From Pseudopyrenochaeta lycopersici (taxonomy: Eukaryota; Ascomycota; Dothideomycetes; Pleosporales; Pseudopyrenochaetaceae), in the NCBI GenBank assembly GCA_003313425.1, contig NHZP01000021.1, positions 620,001 through 684,000 on the forward strand: a stretch of DNA of 64,000 bases, written 5' to 3'. The position numbers were made by a program, and so were the translations under genes. Every line of letters begins with the position of its first letter. Position 1 is the first letter of the stretch. Below are positions 45,324 through 57,900 of this stretch, in pieces. The notes below the pieces were generated by a model that did not search any database, was not told the origin of the DNA, and saw only the letters and a list, made by a program, of their open reading frames with translations.

Positions 45324-45689
45324 GTCGGGTGGTGAGTTGAGGTACCCAGGGAAATGCTCGCTACATTGACTGGTATTGTCATGGGGTCTAGCTGCGTCCA
45401 GGTGTTGTCTGAAACACAGCGTAGTGGCGCTCGAGCGAATCACGCGAGAAATGGGAGCTCGGGAACTGGAAGCTTTTCTATTACTGCTCCAAACAGAAAT
45501 CGATTCATGTCTAAGCCAAGGTGATGCGCAGAGCCGCGACGTTCTGTCGTAAACAGTGCAGGCTGCCCGCGTTGGCATGCGAATGTCTTGGCGCACGTCA
45601 ATTCGCGCAGAAGACCCTTACAACAAAGAGTCTACGTTTATTCGGAGAGTGACTTTCATGATAATATTGGAGTCAAATATTCGCAGTCT
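45324..45689. other. FIG4 upstream region / MFS 3' end
   Basis: 366 bp between the chosen FIG4 start and the stop of the MFS gene. The FIG4 frame is open across 45324-45578, so it may be coding or 5' leader. Confidence 0.4.
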
Positions 45690-47544
45690 CTACAGAATGA
45701 ACTCAAATCTCTTCCTTCCATCCCTCGCTGTCGCACCCTCTTCCAGCGGTATACCAGCATAGGCTCCAGCTCCTTCGTTCTGCCTCAACTTCCTGTTCTC
45801 CCTGCTTAAAACCAATCTCAAAATAAGTGCCAGAATACCAACAAGCAGCATGAAAGCTGCGCATATGCTCATGCCCTTCACATAATACGGTCCATCTTTC
45901 TCTGGGAAAATGCTTGTTCCAACCAATGGTCCCATCTGGCCGATGATGTTCAAGACGGCCATCCCTGTACCCTTCTTGCTATCGGTCTCCTGATTGTTGA
46001 GCGTCCAGGTTATGATGATAGTTATTGCAGAGAAGAAGCCTGCAGCTGCTGGATACAAGGCGATATAGCGAATCGTGGTGTTTGTAGATTTGTAATAGCC
46101 AGATACCGCTATGGTGCCGTAACCCAGTGTTGCGAGCAAAGAGTGTAGTATTATGAAGGTAGACCGTGACTGCAAATGATCGGAGTAGTACGCTGTCGCA
46201 AGAACTACGATAAAGGCGCAGAGATACGGCGGAGCTGAGAGGCCTTGTGCGGTGATCGATTGGTAGCCCATATCACGGATGATCGTTGGTAGAAAGACCG
46301 GCATTGAGCTGAAAGCGACATTGCAGCTGAAGAACATGAATGCAGTAATATAGCACTTTGGATCTTTGAGTGCTTGAATGACTTCGCGGATGTTGACCTT
46401 GCTTCCCTTCTGTCGCGTCTGATATTTCTCATCTTCCTGCTCTTCATTCTCACTGTCCTTCTCTTGCCTCAGCCTCAACACAGCAACCTCTCTTTGGCGA
46501 GGACTCAGCCACTTAACCAGACCTGGACCATCCGGTACGAAATCCCAGGCCCACACGGCTACCAAGACGCTTGGAAACCCCTCGAGTAGGAATAGTAGTC
46601 TCCATGGACTAAGTGGACCATGTTCTCCTACTTTGGTAATGAGATACGCCAGGGCTCCTGCGAATGATGCTGAAAGTGGACTCGCGGAGATAAACAAGCC
46701 GGTCCTAAAGGCGAGTTCGTGCCGGCGGAAGAAGAACGAGAGGTAGAAAGGAACACCAGGCCCAAACGCTGCTTCGCTGATGCCGAGGAGTGCTCGCAGT
46801 ACGAGAAGAAAGCTGAAAGATGTCGCTACTGCTTGGAGTGATGCAACGACGCCCCACGACAAGATGCATAAGGAGATGTAGATGTGAGGTGGGACTAATC
46901 GATACCTGTCAATTATCAGTTCAAATCCTCAGATTGACAAGCCCGGATGGCATACATCAGTGTCATCCACTCGAACATGATATAGGTGATGTAGAATGCC
47001 CAAAGAAGCCATTCATACTGAGCAGAGCTCAACTTCAAATCATCAGCTAGCCCGGCGATTCGTGCGTTGCCAATATCTGGTGCTTGAAGTCAGCCAGCAC
47101 CCTTTACATGCCCCTCGTTGTATCTTAGATCCCAAACATACATATCCACTACGTCTACTTTTGTATAAACCGAGATCACTCACTCGACCTGTCCAGAAAG
47201 CTCAAGCAGTACAACATCGCCATGAACAGTACTAGCCTCCTATCCAATTTCTTCAACACTGCTCTATCCTCGTCTGGTGTATACAATTCATAGCTCTGTA
47301 CCGAGTCTAGCGAAGGGCGTCGCACGCTGGGCAGAAGGCCCTCGTCCTCTCCGCTCTCATCTCTCGATGCCGGCTGGTCATGTGGGGCAATGGTCCGCAG
47401 TTCGAAAGAGTTCGGCTCGTTCACCATAGGTAGGCCATCATATGAGTGCGATGATCGCGGCGAGGGCGTGAATTTTGGGGAGCTGTCGTCGGTACTAAGG
47501 GAAGCTGATTCGTTCGGTTTAGGGCGGGTCGAAGGAAAAGGCAT
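45690..47544 (-). CDS. MFS transporter, Tna1/Dal5 (anion:cation symporter) type
   Basis: Twelve-helix plasma-membrane carrier related to yeast nicotinate (Tna1) and allantoate (Dal5) permeases. Exons are 47544-47184, 47076-46956 and 46905-45690, 565 aa. The first 100 residues are cytosolic and Ser/Pro/Asp-rich. Helix 1 (RRLVLFMAMLYCLSFLDRSNIGNARIAGL) spans intron 1 and is the family hallmark. RALLGISEAAFGPGVPFYLSFFFRRHELAFR follows, with the MFS signature region and GLFISASPLSASFAGALAYLI. A charged central loop (KDSENEEQEDEKYQTRQKG) separates the two six-helix halves. Late blocks include TWTLNNQETDSKKGTGMAVLNIIGQMGPLVG. The exact substrate cannot be read from sequence; small organic anions or vitamins are the usual range. 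Confidence 0.9.
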
Positions 47545-48083
47545 GTTCACGCCTTGTCATGGGCATTGGTGACGTTTCCAAGATTGTACTGTCACATTTG
47601 GGAACGAGAGAGATCTAGAGAAACACGCAGCGATAAGAGAGAGGTATGTTGCGCAGCACGAATAAGTGTAACAGGGAGTCCATCAGCCGATCACATCCTC
47701 AGGTATGACGCGTTGGAGTCCGTGCATTCTACCCCAGCTTCCCTAGCATTTCAGTGCATGGACTTGTCAGTATCGACACCAGTTCACCTACATTCTATCC
47801 GAGCTCAAAACGAATTAGTAAGGACTAGCAGTGCACAAGTCTTTTTCCAATTCTCGAGTCGGCGGGTAGTGAATTAATCTAAATATAATCATATACTGAC
47901 CGATGTCGCCGCTAAGTAGGTACTGACCTCTGCCAGAACATTGTCGACTCGAGATCGGGGTCATCTGTCTAGTATGTAAGGACAAGGCATGGCGAGTCCA
48001 CAATGTTGTCAAAAAGCAAATATATCTGTCACGTTTTTGGGCCGGGAAGAGCCTCAAGCTTGCAATTCCTATCTGCAGCGTAT
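47545..48083. promoter_or_regulatory. Upstream region of the MFS gene
   Basis: 539 bp between the MFS start and the NOP53 stop. It must hold the MFS promoter. No gene recognised. Confidence 0.4.
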
Positions 48084-49460
48084 TCACTTTAGTGTCCAGT
48101 CCTTGTAGCTCCATTTTTCCGACACCGTGTACTTCTTCTGTTTCGCGTACGGAATCTGTCTCCTGGCCTCAACCTTGCCTTGCAGTATCATACTCCTGAA
48201 TCGATCCTTGAGAAGATTGCCTTCCGGCTTGAGGAGGCGAAGTGAGTCCCGGAGCTCCTCTGGAAGGACGACTTCGAGTGGTGCTTCGGGAATGCTACAA
48301 AGAAGTTAGTACCAGCGATATAGATGATGAGCAGCCAACTTACGGTGCCTTGCCGAACTGCTTCTTCCTTAGCTCTATTTCTTCGCCATCATTTTCAGAC
48401 AATTCCGCGTTTTTCTTCTCGAGGGCCTCTGCAATGGTCGCTCTCGCCTTCTCCTTTGCCTCCACGCTCTTCGCCAGTCTCTTAATCTCCTGTACTTGCT
48501 GTTCCTTCGCCTTCACCTTAGCATCGTGCTTAGCCTTCCGCTCGGCCTCCTTTCTCCTCTTAATTTTGTTCCTTTGTGACAACGACTTCCTCTCCGGTCT
48601 TTTGAGCTTCAAACCACCATCTTCATTCTCACTGAAGCCTTCCCACTCGCTTTCCCACACGCTCTCCTCTCCAGAATCCGATTCCGAATCAGCGGCTGCA
48701 CGCTCCATGCGCTCAGCCTCTTCACGGGCTTCCTGGAGTCGCTTCTTCTCAGCTTCGACCGCTTTGTCTGATTCACGCATGAGTTCGTTTTGCCAGTCCT
48801 CGAACTTGGGGTTGTATGATTTTCCACCTGCGGGTTTGCGGACTGCAGGTATGGCCTTCCCGTTCTTTGCTTGTGAGATTGGTGCATGCTTAAGTGTGCT
48901 GGGTTCCACCTTGGCCTTCTTTTCTTTCAAGAAAGAAAATCGAGGGTCTTTCTTGACTTCCTGCACTGCCCACGGGTCGTAATCCGCGGTGACACCCGAC
49001 TCCACAACGTCCTTCTTGACCTGTTCGCCGCCATACGCAATTGCCCTCAACCTGTCATATTCCTTGCCAGAGACTTTGGCCTTCTTCCGCTTGCCTTCGT
49101 TGTCAACATCAGCTAACCGCTTTCTAGCGGCAACGGCGGGAACGGCGGAGCGCTGGGCGAGAATCTCGTCAACTTTGAGAGGCTTGTGTCGTTTGGACAC
49201 TGATTTTTGAATATCTGCGGAGCCGGTCGTATCGACTGCGAAAAGCTCGTCCGATGACTTCTCTGCGATGACACCACTGTGCAAAATTAGTATGTCGGTG
49301 TAATTGCAGTGAAGAGAACGGCTTACCCAAGTATTATCTGATCCTGCACTTCTCTCAGTCCCGACTGAATCTGCGTGACATCGACATTTTTGCGCCACGC
49401 CTTCTTGCCCTTGCGACTGGGCTGCTTGTACTGCGCGGGTGCTGATTCTGTGTCCGCCAT
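48084..49460 (-). CDS. NOP53: Ribosome biogenesis factor Nop53
   Basis: Nucleolar pre-60S factor that recruits the exosome and Mtr4 helicase for ITS2/7S pre-rRNA trimming. Exons are 49460-49327, 49276-48344 and 48294-48084, 425 aa, close to yeast Nop53 (455). The N-terminus is basic (SRKGKKAWRKNVDV), with ELFAVDTTG and the RHKPLKVDEILAQRSAVPAV block. The centre has the conserved GKSYNPKFEDWQNELM. A long charged helix region follows (KRLQEAREEAERMERA, RRKEAERKAKHDAKVKAKEQ). The C-terminal conserved block spans the last intron (LEVVLPEELRDSLRLLKPEGN, LLKDRFRSMILQGKVE, KYTVSEKWSYKDWTLK). I did not find a clean arch-interaction motif by eye. It shares a 277-bp divergent promoter with YPT6. Confidence 0.93.
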
Positions 49461-49737
49461 AGTGCCTTATCGTCTGCTGCAACTTTGGTTGTGGGGTCCT
49501 CGAAGAATCGCAAAAAGTTGTCTAAAATTCCGCCAACTGCGGCCGCACGGTCCGCCTAATCCCTGTCGCTCGGTGGTCGTCCGGCCCAAATGCTTGCAAG
49601 GCCTCCAGAACAACCGATCGATCTCCTATTCATTCATCGCTGCGCCCCACTTCTACACTCAAGCAACACCGTTCGGCCTCTAATCTTCTAATACTCCTCT
49701 CCGAGTCTGAGCGGTTTGCGGATAAATCTCATTCACA
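49461..49737. promoter_or_regulatory. Bidirectional promoter (NOP53 / YPT6)
   Basis: 277 bp between the two ATGs. A CGGCCGCA-rich patch lies in the middle and TC-rich sequence precedes YPT6. No specific site recognised. Confidence 0.45.
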
Positions 49738-51032
<1,295 letters not shown>

Positions 51033-51665
51033 TTACTCAATGCCGCCTGCTGATCCATCTTCAGAGGGAGTCTTGCTTCCGCCAACGGGGATTGACGTAT
51101 CTACCGCAATCATCTCGGCGAGGATGTCGAGGACAGGCTGTCGCACGTCAACAGAATGCTATGGTTAGGGAGGATAAGAGTGTAACATACCTTGGGAACG
51201 GTCTTGTCGTAGATGTTAATCAGCTCTCTTGGGTTCGGGTAGACCTTCAACGCGCGGTAGAAGCATAGCGCCGCTTCGACGTTATCGGCGCCTGCCAATC
51301 GATTAGCATTGTTTTCACAATACTTTACGCAATCACATACCCTTCTGTACCATGCCTTCTCCCTGCGCGACCTCCTGCATGAAGTATGCCTCTACCTCCT
51401 CAGGATCCTTGGGGAAGCCCTCCTCGTTCGCGGCCGCTACCGCATCCCTAATCGCCTTCTTCTGCTCTGCACCATGCGCCTCAGCCTCCTCCTTTGCAGC
51501 GCGCTGCGTCCGCTTGGATTCGCGCTTGAGTTGCTTGCGGAAGTCGGGGTCGTTTCGTCGCTTGTGGTCAAAGTAGACGGCGTATGCAAGAATACCAGTT
51601 ACAATGGTGCCGGCGCTTATAGCCGCGATTGTTGATGGTTTTAACGACGATGATGACGAAGACAT
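51033..51665 (-). CDS. TOM20: Mitochondrial import receptor Tom20
   Basis: Outer-membrane receptor that binds presequences and hands them to the TOM pore. Exons are 51665-51341, 51291-51191 and 51137-51033, 176 aa. An N-terminal membrane anchor ([21 protein letters not shown], residues about 10-30) is followed by the basic [18 protein letters not shown] segment and a charged helix ([19 protein letters not shown]). The receptor domain carries a single TPR-like repeat: [21 protein letters not shown], then [22 protein letters not shown]. The C-terminus is Gly/Ser/acid-rich. Length and order match other fungal Tom20 proteins. It shares a 273-bp divergent promoter with EXO84. Confidence 0.95.
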
Positions 51666-51938
51666 TGTGCCGAAAGTATGGACTGATGAAGTGCGGGGCG
51701 AGTCGGAGAGGAAATTAATGGGCAATAAGGAAATGAAAGGAGGGGATGGCGATGATGAGATGGCGTCGAGGGAACTTTTTTGGTCGAGGAAAGGCACGAT
51801 TCAAGTAAGCGGTCCGAGCTCCACCTGGTGACCGCGGTCCCGTGCATTGCATGAGGTGCTTCTCCGACTATCTGTCAACACCAAGAATAACATCCACTCG
51901 CTCAATCGCCGCCTTAGTACTCGTATCTTGCAGGCAAG
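51666..51938. promoter_or_regulatory. Bidirectional promoter (TOM20 / EXO84)
   Basis: 273 bp between the two ATGs. A GACCGCGGTCCCG palindrome-like patch (ACCGCGGT core, about 51831) is present. No known site assigned. Confidence 0.45.
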
Positions 51939-54064
51939 ATGTCCGAAAAGCAGAAGGGAATCTCCCTTCGCAAGAAGCGCGACAAGCCGCCCAAGAAAGG
52001 CCCCCCAACCATCAGCGCACCGCGACAGATCAGTGCGCCCATGCCCGCTGGCACCGGCATTGGGGCTGCTACACTATCGAGCTCGGCTCGTCCTTCCAAT
52101 GAGTCCAGCCGGTCGAGACAGAATAGAGGGGATTTGCCACGGGAAAGGCCGCAGAGGGCAGACAAGACAGCCGATCTGGTCAAGAGGAGGTACTCACAGA
52201 AGATCACGACGCTGCCCAGTGACTTTGGAAATGGCGCGCCTATGCCGGACATGCCGCAGATACCGAATCAATTCAGAGATCAGAGCCAGGGCAGAGAGAG
52301 ACCGCCCGGTAACTCTGACGGGCGTGCGGTGCGGGTTGATATGAAGGCACTGCGGGATCCCAACCTAAGAGCTGAGCAATGTAAGCACTTCTAGGTGGGG
52401 AAATTGATTCCATTCGACTGACGCTACACAGATGTGTCCTCGATCCTGGCAGACGCTTCCGAAGAAGACATACGCCGCTTCCAAGATGAGCTCCGCAAGA
52501 CGAAACACCGCACCTCGGTCGATCTTCAAACAAACGTTTACCAAAACAGAACCCAGTTCATCAAGATCAGTAAAGAGGCGGAGAAGCTCAAGGGCGAGAT
52601 GCGGACCCTCCGCCAGCTGATGTCTGATTTGACAACCACCTTAGAGCAGACAGCATCTGTCTCGGGCGCCAACGATGTTTCTAGCAACCGAAGAGCAAAC
52701 AGAAGCTCGATTGGAGACCTTAATCAACTTCGAGCTGGGCAGCTACAACAACTTTACAGGGACGTTGAAGGCTCCCAGAAATATCTCCCCCCAATACCTG
52801 GACGCTTCATTGTGTGGAAATCGAAGAGATGGTTTGAACTGGACTCTGCTACCCTCAAAGCGAGACGAAGAGTGAGATTGCTCCTTTTGAACGATCACCT
52901 ACTGGTGGCCGCAGAGAAGAAAGCTCGAAACGATATTGCAGGGCAACGTGACGGCAACCGGACTGCGGTGGAGTACTTAGCCCAGCGGTGTTTCCCTCTA
53001 CAGGATGTTCAAATAACAAGAACACCAGAGGAGAGGATAATAATCCGTGCCGGTTCCGAGACATTGACATATGACACCAAGAACGAAGACAGAGGCGACA
53101 AGACTGCATTCATATCCACATTTCGCAAAGCGAAGGATGATTTACGAAAGAATCAAGAAGCCGAGGTTAAAGAAAAGGATCGGACCCAAGACGCATACAG
53201 CCATCTATTATCACGGGATCCCGCGCTGTTGAGGAAGACCGATTTGCTCGAGAACCTTTCTGAGGGCGTAAACAATGACCAGGTCAGCACATTTGTGGAC
53301 ATTGACGGGCAACAGCGCAACATTCGATGGGTGGAGAGCCAATTAGACGACCTTGATATCGAGATTGCGCTGCAGCACTTTGGAGAGGCCGTCTTGAAGG
53401 TGGATCGGTTGAAAGAACTCGCAAAGAACATCAGAAGCAACGAGATGGCTAAGGCTATCGTAACATTCAAAGTCAACGAACGTGCTGCTAAGTTGGCCAA
53501 TGTTCTGGTCAAGCATATGGTAGAGCACAACAACTGGTTCACCTCTGTACGACAACACGTAAGCTGGGTCGTTCAACTAGGTTTCGAAGACAGAGCACGA
53601 GAAGCCTACTTGGAAGCTCGTAGCAGTCTCATTAACAATCGCTCACGGTTCGTCTACCTTTTCTGCCGTACGCACGTAATTCACATGCTAACTATCTTTT
53701 CAGGCAATGTATCTTCGAAGGCAATCTTCCCACCTACATCTTCCAGATTTCCTACATTTACTTCACTGTTATCAAGAATACGGTCGACATGTTCCAAAAG
53801 TGTTTCCCACAGCAACTGATGTCCGCCTGCGTCAAGTGGGCTAAAGAACATGTCGACCAGTTCAATGTGCTACTGAAAAGGCAACTGAGTAGTGTAGAGG
53901 AGGGAGGGGGTGTTTGGACTGAGTGTTTAGAATTAGCTCATGAGCATGCTCAGATGCTTAGAGATGTTGGGCTAGATTTCACAGAGTTGGTTGGGAGTGG
54001 AATTAGAGAAGGGTTGGGCGACGAGGCAGGGTATCAGCCTGTTGGTTTGGGTGTGACGGCGTAG
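51939..54064 (+). CDS. EXO84: Exocyst complex subunit Exo84
   Basis: Subunit of the exocyst, which tethers secretory vesicles to the plasma membrane. Exons are 51939-52380, 52432-53647 and 53704-54064, 672 aa. Residues 1-about 140 are disordered, with basic KKRDKPPKKG near the start. A coiled-coil segment follows (EDIRRFQDELRKTK, EAEKLKGEMRTLRQLMSDL). A PH domain sits at about residues 255-370 (GRFIVWKSKRWFELDS, RVRLLLLNDHLLVAAEKK). The C-terminal helical exocyst (CATCHR-type) region begins at RWVESQLDDLDIEIALQHFGEAV. The last intron rejoins NNRSRQCIFEGNLPTYIFQIS. In yeast Exo84 binds Sec4 indirectly and Sro7; those surfaces cannot be judged here. Confidence 0.93.
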
Positions 54065-54636
54065 GTAGCCGGAAGTGATGAGAGTTCAGGATCTTCTGGT
54101 TACATATTCTAGGTGCCTTGCTCGACTTTCAGATTCGAAGATATCCATTGAACGAGCCATTTGCGAAAACTTGGCACAACCATATCTTCTTATTCTTGGA
54201 ATGTTATCCTTACAGTGGCTGAACCCATATTTGTTCCCAAATTTTCCATTATTCTCTCTCAGCCTTTTCCTCTCATTGATCTGCTTCCCAGAGTTCGTCA
54301 GCAACGACATGCTTTTGTGTCTGCTGATTGCTTCCTGTTCGCCCACGCACTACCATTCACTCTCACTTTGACAATCTAGACTTCACCTCACCGCAACACT
54401 CCTCATCTTCATACCAAATTGCGCTGATCATGCTAACTTGTCAGACCCTGTCGCTGCCTTATGCCTTTACCGTGGTATAAGAAGACTGAACTTGACTTGT
54501 CTTGTCCCTTCTCTTTCTTGCTCAATCTCTCAAGCACCCATACCCCAGCGACGAAATCTACGTTTCGAATAGCAAATCCAGCTGCATAGCAACTGCGCCA
54601 GAGACTATAAATCTGTTACAAGCAACAGCAGTCACG
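54065..54636. promoter_or_regulatory. Upstream region of the Myb-like gene
   Basis: 572 bp between EXO84 and the Myb-like gene, TC-rich near the start codon. Open frames here lack splice or motif support. Confidence 0.4.
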
Positions 54637-55887
54637 ATGCCGACTGAAGCAGAAAACATTCAGTACCTGTACCTCATTCTCACCAGCGATGGGGCCCCAA
54701 GTGTAAGTTCTCAGCGATTCTACTTTCCAACTTCCATTATGATCTATTCCTCTCAAAATTCTTCGATTTCCCTACTGAGGCTTCTTTAATACGAATCAAT
54801 ATGCTAATGGACTCAATAGATCGATTGGGATGCCGTTGGCGACACGCTCGATCTCAAAAAGGGCGCAGTCTCGAAGCGCTGGTCTCGCCTGAGGCAGGCA
54901 ATGGAGAAGGGGGACTGTCCTAGCGGTACGACATATCAATTTCTATGGCTTTGCGTCAAGCACAACAAGCGTGATGTGGTGAGTGCTCCGTGGCCAGAAT
55001 CAAACTTTGAAACTTTTCCGCACCCCCTCTCAGTGTTCAATTTCACTCCTTCTTATCAGTATGAGACAACCAACTGACAGTTTTTCAGGCTTTGAATTGG
55101 CCTGAGATTGCAAAGCTCTGCAACACTACCCCCGGTGCCGCCTCAAAGCGTTATTCGCGCATGAAGCAAGCCTTCGAGCAAGGTGCTGCAATCCCGGACG
55201 CCTCTCCCCATTCTCCTGTCAAGAATACGGTCACTAAGCCCAAGTCTGCTCCCAAGAAGACGAAGGCCACGACCTCTCCAGGTGATAAGACAGAAGCTGA
55301 CCCAACGCCGAAGCGCAAGCGCGCATCTCCCAAAAAGAAGGCAATTGTCGACGAAGAGCAAAAGTCTGAGCCCGATGCCGAGGATGATGCCACCCAAGTC
55401 AGCGAGGATGATATAAAACCTAAGCGTGCTAAGACGGCAAAGCCAAAGAAGACACCGAAGCCGAAGGCAAACAGCAAAGTTAAGGTCCATGGTGCTGTTG
55501 AGGAAGCTGCCGTACTTACCCCGACTACTGAAGCAACAACGTTGATCAAGAGCGAGCATGAGGATGGCGAAGATGCTTTCTATGATGCACAGGAGGCACC
55601 GGTTGAGCATCTGGCGGATGGTCATGGTGACGGCGCATCTGATCGTAAGTCTGGACTTCCCACATTCCTCTCTGTCTCCAGTCTTCCCATACTGTCCATT
55701 AGCATGCTTTAGTATCTAGCTGAGCCAGCTGATCATATCAGTCTCTACCCATCAGGACAACTACACAATATGCGAGTGCCACGCCGAAGAGATCGCTGAC
55801 ATTTTGATGAGTAGGCGTTCAGGACTGGCTGCACAACAGCGTTTAGAGCTCGAAAACCTAGTTGGTTCCGTCGATCTTACAATTTAA
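54637..55887 (+). CDS. Protein with two tandem Myb/SANT-like repeats and basic linker
   Basis: Probable DNA- or chromatin-binding protein of a fungal Myb-like family. Exons are 54637-54702, 54820-54978, 55089-55644 and 55742-55887, 308 aa. Repeat 1 (residues about 9-55) reads YLYLILTSD...IDWDAVGDTL with GAVSKRWSRLRQAMEKG. Repeat 2 (about 62-105) reads FLWLCVKHN...LNWPEIAKLC with GAASKRYSRMKQAFEQG. The two align without gaps in the third helix, and introns flank each repeat. The middle (about 110-200) is Lys/Pro-rich with AT-hook-like or NLS-like clusters (PKRKRASPKKK, KAKPKKTPKPK). The C-terminus is acidic, and the last exon adds CECHAEEIADILMS. Without the last splice the frame would end at 55712 with an unlikely hydrophobic tail. 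Confidence 0.72.
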
Positions 55888-56716
55888 GGGCAATATCTGA
55901 GCGGTGACAAGAGATGGTGAACACTGATCCACTTTAGGCAGCGGATGATAGCTTCGACTGCGTCATGGTTCTAGCACCATTCATGCATTTGACAGAAATT
56001 TAATGGAAATCCAAATGGGAATTTGCAGTTACGGCTTAAAAAGATAGTGGGTTCGGGACTCCATTCTTGCAGGATAGTTGCTTTTGCGCAATAGTCCTTC
56101 AGATATTCCACATCGGAAGCCGTAGACAGCCTACGATGCGGACATGATAGTAGTGCTAAACTTGAACGGCCTAGTATATTTCAAAAATTATTTTGTAAAC
56201 AAGCCTTCGCAGTGCTACTTCTCAGCTCATCAATTCCATTTGCATTTCATGTGAATCGAGCCAAGGGCCTCACAGCACCCAAGAGTTTACGTGCAGGAAA
56301 GTTGTGAGTACAAGGAAGGCGTGATAGCGTAGTGTTGTAGCTACTTTCCCGATCATGTTCAAAATTTCTGAGCATATAGGGAAGATAAACTTAGAAATGT
56401 AGATTGGGTGGTAAATATTCTTAGTGTTTGGGAGAGGCAATTAAAGTGAAGTGAAGTAGAGGATGATCAGAGAGAATGCTTTGCTTTCACTTCATCTAAG
56501 GTAAAGATACACACATAATAGCGGTGATATAACTGTGCCTCAAACATTTCTATTGATTGATATAATCCTCTTGAATGTCCTGCAATGCCGCTTTTGTCAT
56601 TCCACGTTACCATGCATTCATAACTCGTTATCGTCCATCCCAAACGCCACGCTTTGCTACCAAAACAACACAAATATCTACCGGCAACACTTCAGCCAGT
56701 GAAATGATAGGTACTG
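55888..56716. other. AT-rich interval between convergent genes
   Basis: 829 bp with no gene I can support; AT-rich, many stops in all frames. Confidence 0.5.
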
Positions 56717-57900
56717 CTAATGCGCGGTCCCAATAATTGCCTTCTGCGGTACTCGCAGTCTATCTCCCTCTTCCTCATCTCTTCCACCCTCATGATCAAA
56801 CCACAGTTCCTGAATTTGCGGTACAGGACCACTCTTCTCCTTGTCTGTATCGCTTTGCATCCTGACCAGACTTGGACTCGGGCTTGGTCCGTATTCGAGA
56901 CTGCCCATGCCTGTGTTCGACCTGCTTGCTAGCTTCGCATGCCCGGCACGTCCATGCCGCCTTACAAACATCCTTAGGCTAGGTAGACAGACAGCAAGAA
57001 TCGAGGATACAATTTCGACAAGAGCCCAGACATCGATTGTGTGAGTGATAGATGCACGTGGAGTGCTTTGTACGAGTTTGAGGCAGACAAAGCGAACGAG
57101 GGCGGCGAGAACGGAGACACTGCCCATGAAGAAGATGAAGACAATGCCTGCTCTCTCACTTTTTCCCAAGTTTGCCTTCATCAGTGTCGATATTGGGATG
57201 CTGAGAATGACGAGATCAGTAGCGACGTTGGTGAATGTCGAGATAGTGACGCTCTCCATGGAATGTACAGCAGAGCATAGACCGTGGCCGGGTGCCGGTG
57301 ACCAATTTGAGCTGATAGGCGAGCACCAGAATGCGATGAGAAACATGTGCGTCAAGAATGTCGCGAGTGTGAATAGGCAGGCGCTAAACAGTGCAATGCG
57401 GGTCGTACGGCCTTGGAGGCTAAAGATGGAGTAGTAGAAGGCGAGGAAGGCAGCCTTGGCGGACCAGAGAGATATATAGATGAAAAAGAGGCTGATCCAG
57501 GAAACGTAGAGCAGATGGCCAGAAAGGTGTTGAGGGACGCCATAGTAGAGTGTGTCTGGTGGCGCGTTGAGATACTGCATGCGGAGGTTGTTTTTCCATG
57601 TATTGATCGCGATGAGAACGCAGCCAGACAACCAGGCCAAGATGACAAAGGCATCTGCGACGTTTGTGGCTGGGCTTGTGAGGCCGCGATTGCGATTGCG
57701 AGTGCGGAGAGATATGCGCATTAGAATTGGGACCAGGGCGAGGGTCATAAGAGTCCAGTCAAGGGCAATGAAACCCGCTGTGAAGTGTTAGTAATCCCTT
57801 ATACCTGCATGTGTGGAGGCATAACACATATTGAGAAGAAGTGGATACAAGTTGCGAAATGAAACTTACGTAGAGGGAGGCGTATATCTCTATAGGTCAT
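56717..57900 (-). CDS. Pth11-like rhodopsin-domain membrane protein (a)
   Basis: Seven-helix fungal integral membrane protein of the Pth11-like/rhodopsin-domain family, often described as GPCR-like. Exons are 57900-57870 and 57777-56717, 363 aa. Exon 1 encodes only MTYRDIRLPL plus one base. Helix 1 (LDWTLMTLALVPILMRISL) is followed by a basic RTRNRNRGL loop and six further helices through residue about 290. ISLWSAKAAFLAFYYSIF, a conserved Cys in FWCSPISSNWSP and in GHGLCSAVHS (likely disulfide), and NVATDLVILSIPISTL are family hallmarks. The tail (about residues 290-363) is charged, cytosolic and Ser-rich. No CFEM domain is present. The ligand and role are unknown; the G-protein link is inferred from the family. 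Confidence 0.85.

Noticed and set aside
46915..46930. tRNA B-box-like GTTCAAATCC
   Set aside because: It lies in an intron of the MFS gene, and no A-box or cloverleaf pairing can be built around it.
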